Numbered from the stretch's first letter, positions 1 to 8,997 are shown. The stretch is 64,000 bases of DNA from Verrucomicrobiota bacterium (GCA_018970725.1 JAGWVU010000011.1:57573-121572), one strand, 5' to 3'. The notes: generated by a model from the letters alone, not told the origin. Made by a program: numbers and translations.

Positions 1-1
1 G

Positions 2-325
2 GAGACCGCCCTCCTGCGCGTTTTGCAGACCGACCCCCAGCCTAACGTCCGACAGGCTTCGCTGCGGTCCCTGGCCGCTTTCGAGTCTCCCTCGGACGCG
101 ATCTGGCGCAGCCTTCTGGCCTCCCTGACCGATCCTAGCTCCGATGTGCAAAGCGTTGCGGTTGAGGTTCTTCGCGCGTTCCTCAATTCCATGGAGGGAA
201 CGGATCCCCGGATGGCTTGGGTCCGGCGTGAAGTTCAATCGCTCAAAGCTTCCCCCCGGATCGCCGAATCCACACTTGGAACTTTACAGACGGTGTTTCA
301 CGGTGAAGAGGCTTCCGGCCAATGA
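2..325 (+). CDS. HEAT-repeat protein, C-terminal part (5' end outside window)
   Basis: The frame is open from the first bases of the window and ends with TGA at 323-325, so the gene starts upstream. About 107 residues are visible. They contain two HEAT-like helical pairs: an alternation of leucines with a VRQASLRSLAAF unit and then a VQSVAVEVLRAFL unit about 35 residues later. HEAT repeats are protein-binding scaffolds; no catalytic domain is visible in this part. The next gene begins 20 bp downstream on the same strand. The full size, localisation and partner cannot be judged from this fragment. Confidence 0.7.
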   Translation, partial: ETALLRVLQTDPQPNVRQASLRSLAAFESPSDAIWRSLLASLTDPSSDVQSVAVEVLRAFLNSMEGTDPRMAWVRREVQSLKASPRIAESTLGTLQTVFHGEEASGQ

Positions 326-345
326 GCCGCCGCCCTTCCTGATCC

Positions 346-1473
346 ATGCACCTTTCCTTCGTGTTTCCGTGCCTCAATGAGGAGGCCACCCTCGCCGGTT
401 GCATCCGGGCCGTGAAGCAGTCCCTCGAGGCGGCCGGGGCGCATCTTGACTACGAAATCGTGGTCGCAGACAACGGGAGCATCGATCGCTCCCGCGAGAT
501 CGCTGAATCCGAAGGGGCCCGGGTGGTTCCTGTCGCCACCCGCGGCTATGGCGCCGCCTTGCGGGGCGGCATCGAATCCGCCCGTGGAACTTACGTGATC
601 TTCGCGGACGCGGACAGCACCTATCTCTACGAGGATACCCTCCGCCTCTATCGCAAAGCGGTGGAAGCGGACGCCGACATGGCGATCGCCTCACGGATGA
701 CCGGAAAAATCGAGCGCGGTGCCATGCCCCCCTTGCACCGCCACCTCGGGACGCCGGTCCTGACGACCTTGATCAACGCCCTCTTCGGGGGGCGCCTCAC
801 GGATTGCAACTCCGGGTTCCGCTGCATCCGCAAATCTGCCTACGAAACCTGGGCGATCCGCTCGAACGGGATGGAATTCGCCTCGGAACTGCTCATCAAA
901 GCCCTCAAACATCGCGCCCGGACCGTCGAAATTTCTTCCGGACTGCGTCGAGGACCGGAAGGACGGGTCGCCCACCTGAGAACCTGGCGGGACGGCATGC
1001 GGCACCTCCTTTTCATCCTCTCCGAACGTCCCCGTTTGTTTGAGGTGAGCGGTCTTCTCCTGCTTTTGGTGGCCAGCCTGCTCCAAGCCATCGCCCTGAT
1101 CGTGGGCCCCACCAAGGTGGGCGGATTGAATATCTTCGACCTGCACACCAAAGCCCTCCTTTTGCTTGCCGCACTGACCGGGTTGCAAGCCTATCTCTTT
1201 GCCTGCATGCTGTTCCTCAAACAGAGGGAAAAACCCCTTCCGATCACCCGGCGATCCATCGAAATCGACGAGGCCAGTCTCTTCTTCCTCCTCATCGGGA
1301 TCGTGGGCACGGAAGCCGTTCTGGTGGGGGCGGTCCTCGCCAACTGGGCCTCCAACAATTTCGCCAATCTCGACCTGGCACAGGTCAGCTTCGGAGTCAT
1401 TCACTTCCTCAGCGTCCCCGGGATGCTGGCGGTGGGTCTCCTCGCCCTTCACGTTTTCAAGAAGAGCGATTGA
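346..1473 (+). CDS. Family 2 glycosyltransferase with C-terminal membrane domain
   Basis: A 375-residue protein. Residues 1-230 form a GT-A fold of the dolichyl-phosphate-sugar synthase type: the start LSFVFPCLNEE, then VVADNGSIDRS, the metal-binding FADADS motif (about residue 88) and a DCNSGFRCIRK segment. The last 130 residues are four hydrophobic segments, as in undecaprenyl-phosphate glycosyltransferases that load a sugar on a lipid carrier at the inner membrane face. The ATG at 346 is 20 bp after the HEAT gene, suggesting cotranscription. The sugar and acceptor cannot be read from the sequence. The gene converges with the methyltransferase, with only 8 bp between stops. Confidence 0.88.
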   Translation: MHLSFVFPCLNEEATLAGCIRAVKQSLEAAGAHLDYEIVVADNGSIDRSREIAESEGARVVPVATRGYGAALRGGIESARGTYVIFADADSTYLYEDTLRLYRKAVEADADMAIASRMTGKIERGAMPPLHRHLGTPVLTTLINALFGGRLTDCNSGFRCIRKSAYETWAIRSNGMEFASELLIKALKHRARTVEISSGLRRGPEGRVAHLRTWRDGMRHLLFILSERPRLFEVSGLLLLLVASLLQAIALIVGPTKVGGLNIFDLHTKALLLLAALTGLQAYLFACMLFLKQREKPLPITRRSIEIDEASLFFLLIGIVGTEAVLVGAVLANWASNNFANLDLAQVSFGVIHFLSVPGMLAVGLLALHVFKKSD

Positions 1474-1481
1474 GCCTCCCC

Positions 1482-2165
1482 TCACTTTCGCGCCAGAACC
1501 AGATACTGTCCCCCCAAGGGGAGTTTGACCAGGCCGCGCTCGAGGAAGCGGAAGGCGCTCAAAAAACGCGGAAAATAAAAGAGGAAATCACTTCCCAGCG
1601 GAGTGAACCCGGCCGTGCCCAGCATTCTCCGGGCTTCCCCGGGCCAGATCACGATGGCATCCGCATCGAAAGGCACCCGGCTCATGGCCCATCGGGTCCC
1701 GGGATTCCAAGGATTGTTCTCCCAAAACGCAAAAATTCCTCCCGGCCGCAACGCCCGGTAAACCTGGGCGAGCGCCCCCGGACGGTCCGCCGGCAGAATA
1801 TGATGGTAGACCCCGTTGCAAAAAGCGAGATCGACCGATTCCGGTCTTTCCTCTCCGGGCAGGCAGAAGGAAACCGGGTAACGGCCTGAAAAAGCATCGG
1901 AAGCGACTTTCAGCGACTCCGCCGACGGGTCGGACCCGACCAACTGTTCCACGCCGAGGACATCGAAGAACCAGGGGGTGGCGGTTCCGGTGCCACATCC
2001 GAAATCCAGAGCCTGACGCGGCGCGAACCCCAACTCACCGAGTCGTTTCCCCAGCCATTTCATGCGTCCCTCCGCGAAGTATTCCTTGTTTTCGCCGCTC
2101 AACGACAAGCCCCGGTTCAATTGGGCGTCATAATCGTTGGCAACTTCGTCGAATTCAGCCTTCAT
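1482..2165 (-). CDS. Class I SAM-dependent methyltransferase
   Basis: A 227-residue protein. The glycine-rich SAM motif I is LDFGCGTGTA near residue 55, the acidic end of strand 2 is VGSDPSAES, and motif IV is FCNGVYHHI followed by a RALRPGGIFAFWE strand, all typical of Methyltransf_11/25 enzymes. The ATG at 2165 was chosen over an upstream in-frame extension to 2360 because that extension is low-complexity and antisense to the lipoprotein gene, whereas MKAEFDEVANDYD is a normal start for this family. The substrate is unknown. It is transcribed divergently from the lipoprotein gene, 22 bp away. Confidence 0.85.
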   Translation of the reverse strand: MKAEFDEVANDYDAQLNRGLSLSGENKEYFAEGRMKWLGKRLGELGFAPRQALDFGCGTGTATPWFFDVLGVEQLVGSDPSAESLKVASDAFSGRYPVSFCLPGEERPESVDLAFCNGVYHHILPADRPGALAQVYRALRPGGIFAFWENNPWNPGTRWAMSRVPFDADAIVIWPGEARRMLGTAGFTPLGSDFLFYFPRFLSAFRFLERGLVKLPLGGQYLVLARK

Positions 2166-2187
2166 GGGGTGCGATGGTTCAACTCCC

Positions 2188-2655
2188 ATGAAAACCGTGC
2201 GAAGACAAGCCCTGATTCTGCTCGCCGCACTCGCTCCCGCCATGCTTTGCGTCCAGTGTTCCGGGCTCAACGGCTGGGTGCAGGTGAAGAATCCTTTCCA
2301 AGAGGAGACCGGGAGTTTCCAGCGGATGATGGAAGCCCGGCGGCAGGCGGCGGTCACCAAGCCCCCGATGCGCCCAGAACCTTTGCCCGCTTCCCCAGAG
2401 AAGACGACCCCGCCCCGCTACTTCGGTGATGACTCCGGAGCCGGCCGAACCCTTGCCCGGAAACCCGGCCCTGACGCCGGGGGCGCAACGCCGGCGCCCC
2501 CGGACGAGATCTCCGCCGTGCCCCCGAAACCACGGGCGAGCTCCGGTGCCATCTGCTACCGATGCAACGGCAAAGGCTATCAAGTGCAGTTCCGTGCGAA
2601 TGGGGCGGCCGAGGAGATCCTCTGCCCCCAGTGCGCTGGCAAGGGCCGACGCTAA
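2188..2655 (+). CDS. Small exported protein with DnaJ-type zinc-finger motif
   Basis: A 155-residue protein with an N-terminal hydrophobic segment after MKTVRRQ, ending at a cysteine (AMLCVQCSG) that could be a signal-peptidase-II site. A proline-rich linker follows. The C-terminus carries two CxxC pairs, CYRCNGKGY and CPQCAGKGRR, with the CxxCxGxG pattern of the DnaJ cysteine-rich region. No J domain is present, so it is not DnaJ. The ATG at 2188 is preferred to the in-frame one at 2137 because it starts the signal sequence directly. The function is unknown; zinc binding is inferred from the cysteine pattern. Confidence 0.7.
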   Translation: MKTVRRQALILLAALAPAMLCVQCSGLNGWVQVKNPFQEETGSFQRMMEARRQAAVTKPPMRPEPLPASPEKTTPPRYFGDDSGAGRTLARKPGPDAGGATPAPPDEISAVPPKPRASSGAICYRCNGKGYQVQFRANGAAEEILCPQCAGKGRR

Positions 2656-2668
2656 AATCCCCGATGGA

Positions 2669-4285
2669 GTGAAGATCGCAAACCTTTTCCCCAGCTCTTG
2701 CTGCCAGCCTCGCGCCATCGCCGGGCAGCTGCTCCTCGTCGCCGGCCTCTTCGCCCTGGTGCTGGCGCTGCAAGCCTCAAACCGCGCCTATACCAGCGAT
2801 CTCGGCGCCCATTCGGATGAACCGGCCCACCTCGTCACCGGGCTCATGATTCGCGATTATCTGGCCGGGCCACTCTGGCGGCTGGAATCCCCGGCCGCCT
2901 TTGCGAAGGCCACTTACGAACGCTTTCCCAAAATTGCCTTGGGTCACTATCCGCCGGTCTTTTACTTGGTGGAAGGAGTCTGGCTGCTGCCTTTCCGCAC
3001 CCGGACCATGGCCCTGATGCTCTGCGCGCTGATCACCGCCATCGCCGCCGCCCTGGTCATCCGATTGGCCCTGCCCCTGACCGGCCAGCCCGGCGCCGTT
3101 GCCGCCGGGCTGGCCTTCTGCTGGATCCAACCCGTGCAAACCTACTCGGCCATCATCATGTCCGATCTGATGCTGGTCGCCTGGTGCCTTGCTGCCCTTC
3201 TCGCCTGGCGGCGCTTCGACCAGACCCACCAGGGAAAGGATGCCCTCTTCTTCGGGGCTTGCGCCACCGCCGCCATCCTGACCAAGGGCTCGGGCATGGC
3301 TCTAGCCCTGGTGCCACCGTTGGCCATGTTGCTGAGCGGTTCCCTGCATCTCCTCAAGCTCCGGGCCCTTTGGTTGGCCCCGCTCCCCGTCCTACTTCTG
3401 GCACTGCCTTGGATGGCCGCCACCTCCCACATCACCCGGGAAGGAATGACCGGCCAAACCCCGGCGGCCTTTTTCCGGGAGGCCCTGCCGTTTTACCTCC
3501 GGGCTTTCCCCGAAACCTTCGGCTGGGCGGCCACCGCCGGAATCCTTGGAGCCTTCGTCCTGCTCATCATCCGTTGGGCCGGCGGGCAGGGCCCGAACCC
3601 CACCCAAGCGCTTCTCTGGTCTCTCCTGACCGCTTCCCTCCTTTTGTCTTCCCTCATCCCGGCCGGTCTGGACGGACGCTATCTTCTCCCGGTTTTACCC
3701 GGCGTTCTCATCCTCGGCTTGGATGCCCTCTCATCGCTCATTCCGGCCGGGAAGAGCCTCTCCATCTCACCCGCCGCGCCGTTGGCCTGGGCCAGAGGCG
3801 CGGCCATCGCCATGCTTCTGGTCCTTGGAAAACACGACGCCCCGGACAAATGGATCTCCGGCCCCACGGCCCTGATCCAAAAGGTCGCCGCGACTTCCGC
3901 CGGCCGACGGGAACCGCTCCGGCTCCTTGTCAGTTCCGACGCCAGCGGCGAAGGCTCCTTGATCGCCGCCGCCGCCCTCCGCTCGCCTTACGGTCTGACC
4001 GTCTTGCGCGGCACCAAGATCCTTTCCACCTCGGATTGGATGGGACGCTCCTACCAGGCGCACTTTGACTCCCGGGAAACGCTGGTCCGTCTCCTTGCGG
4101 AGCAGAGAGTGGATTACCTCATCATCGACGACGGGGTGGCGCCGACGGCATGGACCCCGCACCATCGGCTCCTCCAGACAATCTTCGCGACCGGAAGTCC
4201 GGAAGGCTTCGAACCCGACTTCACGGTTCCCGCGGAACGGCGTCAGCTGAAAACAACCCTGCGCGCCTTCCGTCTCCGGAAGTAA
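2669..4285 (+). CDS. GT39/ArnT-like multi-span membrane glycosyltransferase
   Basis: About 538 residues with roughly a dozen hydrophobic segments. The first periplasmic loop has the acidic HSDEPAHLVTG motif, with a glycine/proline YPPVFYLVEG segment later, as in PMT/ArnT-type GT-C enzymes that use polyprenyl-phosphate sugars. The soluble C-terminal tail is short. The reading frame is open further upstream to 2426, but that part overlaps the lipoprotein gene and is arginine/proline-rich, so the GTG at 2669, 13 bp after the lipoprotein stop, is the likely start. Together with the GT2 enzyme upstream it may glycosylate an envelope component; this is inferred from context. Confidence 0.75.
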   Translation: MKIANLFPSSCCQPRAIAGQLLLVAGLFALVLALQASNRAYTSDLGAHSDEPAHLVTGLMIRDYLAGPLWRLESPAAFAKATYERFPKIALGHYPPVFYLVEGVWLLPFRTRTMALMLCALITAIAAALVIRLALPLTGQPGAVAAGLAFCWIQPVQTYSAIIMSDLMLVAWCLAALLAWRRFDQTHQGKDALFFGACATAAILTKGSGMALALVPPLAMLLSGSLHLLKLRALWLAPLPVLLLALPWMAATSHITREGMTGQTPAAFFREALPFYLRAFPETFGWAATAGILGAFVLLIIRWAGGQGPNPTQALLWSLLTASLLLSSLIPAGLDGRYLLPVLPGVLILGLDALSSLIPAGKSLSISPAAPLAWARGAAIAMLLVLGKHDAPDKWISGPTALIQKVAATSAGRREPLRLLVSSDASGEGSLIAAAALRSPYGLTVLRGTKILSTSDWMGRSYQAHFDSRETLVRLLAEQRVDYLIIDDGVAPTAWTPHHRLLQTIFATGSPEGFEPDFTVPAERRQLKTTLRAFRLRK

Positions 4286-4312
4286 CCCGGCGGGAGGGGA
4301 AGCGACGGTCCG

Positions 4313-6967
4313 TCAATCATTCGCTTCCGGCTTCGGAGCCGGTTTGTTGTCTTCCTCACCGGGACCTTGCGGCGTCGGCGCGGGGCCGTTCCCTGTGCCC
4401 GGCTTCTCCAGTTTCCCCTGAAAGTAATCCCGGTAGATCAGGTAGTCCGGATTCTTGAAAATGCTTCCGTTGGCGAAATCCCGTTCGAACTTGAGGAAGG
4501 AAGCGTCACCGGAATCACTGTAGGGCCAAACATCGGAGGCATCGTTGGCCCCGCGTTGCGCATCGTCGACCTCGATGTGATGCCCGGCCCCGTTGCTCCG
4601 GCCCCACCCCACGCCGACCCCCGGTTTCTCGAAATCCCGCGCTGCAGCCACCGCCGCACAGGCGAGGATGTCGTAGGTCTGCTTCTTGCCTGCCTCACCC
4701 TCGAGCCGGTCCCCCATCCCTCCGGGCTTGTCACTGATCACGAAGTCGATGGCATCGCCGAGATCTTTATTCTGACCGTGGTTGGGGCTGCTACTGACCC
4801 CCCAGCGATTTCCCGAGGTGAGGTAGAAGAAAAAGCCTCTCTCGGCCGCCGCCTGCGCCGCCGCGCTCGCCGCATAGAGTGTGCCGGCCCGCATGGTATC
4901 CCGTTGCTCGCCTGTCCGACCGATGCCCAAGGCGAAGTTCTTCCTCTCGATGACGGCCGGGTGAATCTCTCCGGACTTCCAGATGGGATGCCGCGGGCCA
5001 ACCACTTCGGTCCGGTAGTAGGAACGTTCCTTCCCGCTGGATACATCCTCCTGCAAGTAACTGACCGGTGGGAAACTTCCTGAGGTCATCTCCTTCAGGC
5101 CGCTCTCCCAGAGTTTCGCCTCCTCGGACCGCCGGGTTTGCAACCCGTTTGGACCGCTCGTGTTGGGCCAATACTTCCTTTGCTCCTCGAACAGAGGCGG
5201 GATGGCGGCCCAGTTCCGCCTGCGGATCGCTTCCTTGATCAACCACAGCTCCCGCCTCTTCCCCTCCGGCTCCACCTTGGTCCCCCGGTTGAACGCGTTC
5301 CCAATCAGGGCTCCATTGCAATCCGGCGGCAGTTCCCCGCGCCCCAGCACATAGGCGTCCGCCGCAATTCGCGACCAATGCGGCAGGGTCGACTTCTCAA
5401 AGACCATTTGGGCCGTTTCCCAAGGGATGAAGACTTCGCTCTTGATGCCCCTCGCAAGCGGAGCGGCATCCTCCCCGGTGACTCCCTGAACCCGCATCAA
5501 GGCAGCCATCTCCTTGGCCCCCAGCACGCCAGCCCAATCCTGCTGAATCTGGTCCTTGGACATGTAACCCAAATCATACCCAAACCCGATAGTCACCCCG
5601 GAAGAATAACCAGGCCACTGCGGCCGCTGATACATCTTCTGGTAGTAGAGCCGGCCCCCCGTCTCAAAGTGGACGATGTGTTCCACCGCTTTCTTGGAAA
5701 CCCGCAAAGGCCGGACATTCACGTAATCCAGATCCACGGCGTTCGGCTTGGTGCCCTCTTCCGGAACGGGGACGATCGGTGCGGTCTCTTCCGGTGGCGC
5801 CGGCTTCTCCGGTGCGGGTGGCACCACCGGTTCCGTCGGGGGCAGCGGTGGCTTCGGCGGGGCGGGCTCGAGCGGAATTGTATCCACCAGGATTTGTTCC
5901 AAAATCTTGAGGGTTTCCGTGCGGTTGCGGGTCACCGCCACCGCGGCCCAATGCCGCTCGGGGCCATCGTGCCGGGCTTCCTCAAAGGCTTTCCGGTACT
6001 GCAACCAAGCCAACTGGGCGGTGCGGATGTGCACGATCCGGTCCTCGGCCCGGGGACGGTCCACCGCGAGATCACGCAGCTTGTCGTAAACCTCCGTCAA
6101 CCCGGCGTCCGCGGTCGCCACGTCCGCTTCCGTCGCCACCAGGGGCTCGGAGCGGGACTTGAGGAGGGCTTCGAGGATGACCGTGCGCTGATCCAACATC
6201 TTGGCCACGCTCTCCTCATAGCCGGGCCCGCGGATTTGACGCGCCTCTTCCGTTGCCTCCAGAACATACAGATCCCAGTATTTCTGGATGTCGGCGAACG
6301 CCGGTGCGAGTTCTTCCGGCAGAACTTTCCCAACCCTTTCCAAGGTGGCGGTGAGGCGCTCCCGGGATTTTTCCAAGGGCGTCGGCGGCGCCGGAGGAAC
6401 GGGCACCGCGGGAGGAGCTTCAGGCAGAGGCACGGGAGGTTGCGGCACCGGCACGGGAGGTTGCGGCACCGGCACGGGAGGCTGCGGCACCGGCACGGGA
6501 GGTTGCGGCACCGGCACGGGAGGCTGCGGCACCGGCACGGGAGGCTGCGGCACCGGCACGGGAGGCTGCGGCACCGGCACGGGAGGCTGCGGCACCGGCA
6601 CGGGAGGCTGCGGCACGGGAGGCTGCGGCACCGGCACGGGAGGCTCTGGTAGTGGAGGCTGAGGAGTCGGCGCATCCACCACCGATGGATCGCCCCGACC
6701 GAAATCCTCCTCCTTTTGAACGGTCCAAGGATCGGGAGTGGGATCGGTGACCGGAGCCACCGGCGGCTCGGGCGGCGCAGGCGTCGGTTTTGCGATGATC
6801 TCTGCCAACTCTTCCGGGCTCAGTTTTTCGCCCGGTTCATAATCATCCGGCCGGGCATCGGTGGGGGGAACATCCGCCACGACGACCGGGGGCGGGTTGG
6901 TCACCAGCAGGAAGATCGCGGCTCCCACGGCGAGGAGACCGAAGAGGAAGAAAAGGAACGATTTCAC
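4313..6967 (-). CDS. Membrane-anchored cell-wall protein: Pro repeats, LprI-like, T4-lysozyme/pesticin-like and C-terminal domain
   Basis: 884 residues from a GTG start. Residues 1-23 are a membrane anchor. Residues about 100-190 are a proline-rich stalk of seven-residue PQPPVPV repeats. Residues about 200-360 look like a DUF1311/LprI domain, with YDKLRDL, then RTAQLAWLQYRKAFEEA, then TRNRTETL. Residues about 425-635 resemble the pesticin/T4-lysozyme type of muramidase: an early Glu in HIVHFETGG and the segment GVTIGFGYDLGY. The last 220 residues contain SSPNHGQNKDLGDAIDF and NGAGHHIEVDD, with histidine/aspartate spacing that recalls M15-type peptidases; this last assignment is tentative. It probably acts on peptidoglycan in the periplasm. 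Confidence 0.75.
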   Translation of the reverse strand: MKSFLFFLFGLLAVGAAIFLLVTNPPPVVVADVPPTDARPDDYEPGEKLSPEELAEIIAKPTPAPPEPPVAPVTDPTPDPWTVQKEEDFGRGDPSVVDAPTPQPPLPEPPVPVPQPPVPQPPVPVPQPPVPVPQPPVPVPQPPVPVPQPPVPVPQPPVPVPQPPVPVPQPPVPVPQPPVPLPEAPPAVPVPPAPPTPLEKSRERLTATLERVGKVLPEELAPAFADIQKYWDLYVLEATEEARQIRGPGYEESVAKMLDQRTVILEALLKSRSEPLVATEADVATADAGLTEVYDKLRDLAVDRPRAEDRIVHIRTAQLAWLQYRKAFEEARHDGPERHWAAVAVTRNRTETLKILEQILVDTIPLEPAPPKPPLPPTEPVVPPAPEKPAPPEETAPIVPVPEEGTKPNAVDLDYVNVRPLRVSKKAVEHIVHFETGGRLYYQKMYQRPQWPGYSSGVTIGFGYDLGYMSKDQIQQDWAGVLGAKEMAALMRVQGVTGEDAAPLARGIKSEVFIPWETAQMVFEKSTLPHWSRIAADAYVLGRGELPPDCNGALIGNAFNRGTKVEPEGKRRELWLIKEAIRRRNWAAIPPLFEEQRKYWPNTSGPNGLQTRRSEEAKLWESGLKEMTSGSFPPVSYLQEDVSSGKERSYYRTEVVGPRHPIWKSGEIHPAVIERKNFALGIGRTGEQRDTMRAGTLYAASAAAQAAAERGFFFYLTSGNRWGVSSSPNHGQNKDLGDAIDFVISDKPGGMGDRLEGEAGKKQTYDILACAAVAAARDFEKPGVGVGWGRSNGAGHHIEVDDAQRGANDASDVWPYSDSGDASFLKFERDFANGSIFKNPDYLIYRDYFQGKLEKPGTGNGPAPTPQGPGEEDNKPAPKPEAND
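6427..6645. repeat. 21-bp tandem repeat inside a CDS (PQPPVPV coding)
   Basis: About ten near-identical 21-bp units built on GGCACCGGCACGGGAGGCTGC, with T/C changes at one position. They lie in frame in the minus-strand gene 4313-6967 and encode the proline-rich stalk. One unit is shortened, giving PPVPQPPVPQ. Because the unit is a multiple of three, copy-number change would alter stalk length without breaking the frame. Confidence 0.9.
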
Positions 6968-7101
6968 GGGGAGCGATGACTCACGATGGGGGATGGGAAT
7001 CCGTGGGTGACCCGGTCTGAACCTTCTCCGTCAGGGGCGAACCCGGGTCCGGTCCGGACAACCCGGCGTTATCAGAACCGCCCGCCAGAGGAGATCAAGC
7101 C

Positions 7102-7464
7102 TCAGCTCTGCATCAGGAGCGTGGCGCTGATCAGGAGCGCCAAAAAGATGATGATCATCCACTTGGTCGACTCCGCGTTGGACATCTCGTTCCACCCGGC
7201 ATCGAAGCGATCCTGAAAGCCCCGACCGATGGAGTGGAGGAAACCGACCCGTGAAAAGAGCCAGACGGTGATCATGACCAAACCGACCCGGCACAGGTAG
7301 GTGGTGAACTCCTTGATGACGAAGCCAACCTCCTGAGACACCATTCCGCTGCCCACCAGCCGGTCAGCCCCGATGATGGAGGCGATCATTCCGGCGAAGG
7401 CGACGAGGAAGAAGGCGGTTTCACTGAGCGCGGTGCGACCTTTGCGTTTCTGATTCGAAGACAT
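7102..7464 (-). CDS. Small membrane protein of unknown function
   Basis: 120 residues. A short basic head (MSSNQKRKGR) is followed by three or four hydrophobic segments, near residues 13-33, 45-75 and 100-118. I do not recognise a family. The ATG at 7464 is preferred over the in-frame TTG at 7476. It lies between the wall-lytic protein gene and the Spy-like gene, all on the minus strand, with 120-135 bp gaps on each side, so it may be a separate transcript. Confidence 0.65.
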   Translation of the reverse strand: MSSNQKRKGRTALSETAFFLVAFAGMIASIIGADRLVGSGMVSQEVGFVIKEFTTYLCRVGLVMITVWLFSRVGFLHSIGRGFQDRFDAGWNEMSNAESTKWMIIIFLALLISATLLMQS

Positions 7465-7596
7465 GGGATCAATCAATGCGGGTTTCGAGGCAATGTACGA
7501 GGAAAGGAATTACCCGACCCATCTTAGAACCGCCCCCCCAATTCCGCAAGCATTCTGTGCCCGTAAGACGCCCCCCGGCGCTGGACTTGCACCGGA

Positions 7597-8067
7597 TCAG
7601 GGATTTGGCGGGACAGGCACCCGTCCACGCCCGGGACCGGGCCCTGGAAAACCACCCGGGCGCGGGGGCAACAACGGCATTTCCTCCCGGGGCCGATCCC
7701 GCAACTGCTGCCGATACCGTTCCATCCTGGCCCGCTGTTCGTCGGTGAGATGCGGTTCCACCTGCCCGTAAAACGCCTTCACCGTCTGCATCTGTTCCAT
7801 CACGGCACGGCGTCGCTGCACCTGCAGCTTCTGCGCGGTCTCACGCACCAAGGGTTCAAGGCTCTTGCGCTGCTCCGTCGTCAATCCGAGGCGCTCCTCC
7901 ATCCGCCCCAGAACCATGCCGTCCCAGAACTCCGGCCGACTCATCGCTTTTTGACGAGCATAGATCGCCTGCCGACCGGCAAACCAACCCAAACCGGCGC
8001 CGGCCAGGAAAATGGCCACCAGCGACAACCCGATCTTCCAGTGCAATCCGTTCACGGCAACAGCCAT
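7597..8067 (-). CDS. Spy/CpxP-like periplasmic protein
   Basis: A 156-residue protein with one N-terminal membrane segment (about residues 8-27). A helical region follows with two LTxxQ-type elements, LGLTTEQRKSLEPLV and PHLTDEQRARMERY, typical of the Spy/CpxP/heavy-metal-resistance fold. The tail is proline/glycine-rich. The start overlaps the end of the upstream gene by 16 bp, so the two are translationally coupled. It sits in an operon with an ECF sigma factor, which suggests an envelope-stress output or feedback part; this role is inferred. Confidence 0.75.
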   Translation of the reverse strand: MAVAVNGLHWKIGLSLVAIFLAGAGLGWFAGRQAIYARQKAMSRPEFWDGMVLGRMEERLGLTTEQRKSLEPLVRETAQKLQVQRRRAVMEQMQTVKAFYGQVEPHLTDEQRARMERYRQQLRDRPREEMPLLPPRPGGFPGPGPGRGRVPVPPNP

Positions 8068-8384
8068 TCCATCTCTTCCGGTCCGGCTTCCATCACCGGA
8101 ATGAGGTGTTCGTCCGCCGCCAGTGCCTGCTCCCGGGGCAGGGAAAACGCCACCACCACCACGACGACCGCCGACGAGGCGAACGCGGCCCGGAGCGAAA
8201 TCCGTTCCCAGACCGCCAGAATTTCCCGGGCCCGGCACTCACGCCACCGGGCCGCGACGCGCGTGGCAAAGCCGGGGGGAACGCCCGCTTCCCGCCCCCT
8301 GGTTTCCAGCTGATAAAGCTCGGCGAGCCTCCTCCACGCCCCCGACGCCTCCTCCAAGATTTTTCCTGTAGTTCTGTTCATCAT
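8052..8384 (-). CDS. Short single-span protein in ECF sigma operon (possible anti-sigma factor)
   Basis: 110 residues. The N-terminal 60 are soluble and charged; a strongly hydrophobic segment (AFASSAVVVVVVAFSL) lies near residues 68-84, with a short tail beyond. The layout (cytoplasmic part, one span, short periplasmic part) and the position 13 bp after an ECF sigma gene fit an anti-sigma factor, but no zinc-binding HxxxCxxC motif is present and the cytoplasmic part is short. The role is inferred from position only. Confidence 0.6.
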   Translation of the reverse strand: MMNRTTGKILEEASGAWRRLAELYQLETRGREAGVPPGFATRVAARWRECRAREILAVWERISLRAAFASSAVVVVVVAFSLPREQALAADEHLIPVMEAGPEEMEWLLP

Positions 8385-8397
8385 CTTTGGCCTCGAT

Positions 8398-8997
8398 TCA
8401 CCGATTTTCCGTCAAGCCGGGCTCGAGCCCGCGCAAGACCTCCTGCAACTTCCGCCGCGCACGAAACGCCGTTACTTTGACCCGGGATTCCCCCCAGTGC
8501 AAAACGACGGCGATTTCCTTCACCGGAATTCCTTCCAAATCCAACATCCGCAACACCCGCTCCTCCTCCGGCCGGAGCGTGGAGAGCAACTTCCCGATCA
8601 ACTCGCCACAGAACTCCCCACCATCCGGCCGCATCCGGTTCCCCTGCTCCTCCGCGAGGATCGATTCCAGAACGCGCTCCTCCTCCGCCGTGAGGTCGGC
8701 ACTCCGCAACTCCTTGCGGCGGCGCTGTTTCCGGAGATGATCGAAGCAAAGGTTGCGGGTGATCCGGGCGACCCAATGCTCCAACGGTTGCTCGCCGCGA
8801 AACGTCTCCAACTTGGCGAAAAGTTTCAGAAAAACCTCCTGCGCCAGATCCTCCTCGTCCACGGCGCGCGGCAAGTGATTCCGCACGATCCGGATCACCA
8901 GGGGATGGAGAATTTCCACAAGACGCTCCGCCGCCCCGGTATCTCCACGCAGGACGCGCGGCCACCATTCGGCGGCTTTGTCTTCGCTGGAATCCAT
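8398..8997 (-). CDS. RNA polymerase sigma factor, ECF family
   Basis: 199 residues with sigma-70 region 2 (about residues 25-95, including DEEDLAQEVFLKLFAKL and WVARITRNLCFDHLRK) and region 4 (about 135-190, including LRPEEERVLRMLDLEGIPVKEIA and the helix-turn-helix WGESRVKVTAFRARRKL). It directs RNA polymerase to a specific promoter set. It is first in an operon with the single-span protein and the Spy-like protein (gaps of 13 bp and overlap), the common layout of a membrane-controlled ECF system. Confidence 0.9.
   Translation of the reverse strand: MDSSEDKAAEWWPRVLRGDTGAAERLVEILHPLVIRIVRNHLPRAVDEEDLAQEVFLKLFAKLETFRGEQPLEHWVARITRNLCFDHLRKQRRRKELRSADLTAEEERVLESILAEEQGNRMRPDGGEFCGELIGKLLSTLRPEEERVLRMLDLEGIPVKEIAVVLHWGESRVKVTAFRARRKLQEVLRGLEPGLTENR

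Noticed and set aside
5138..6652. Plus-strand arginine-rich open frames with repeated RHRHGRL-type units
   Set aside because: They are antisense reads of the 21-bp repeat and the wall-enzyme gene on the minus strand.
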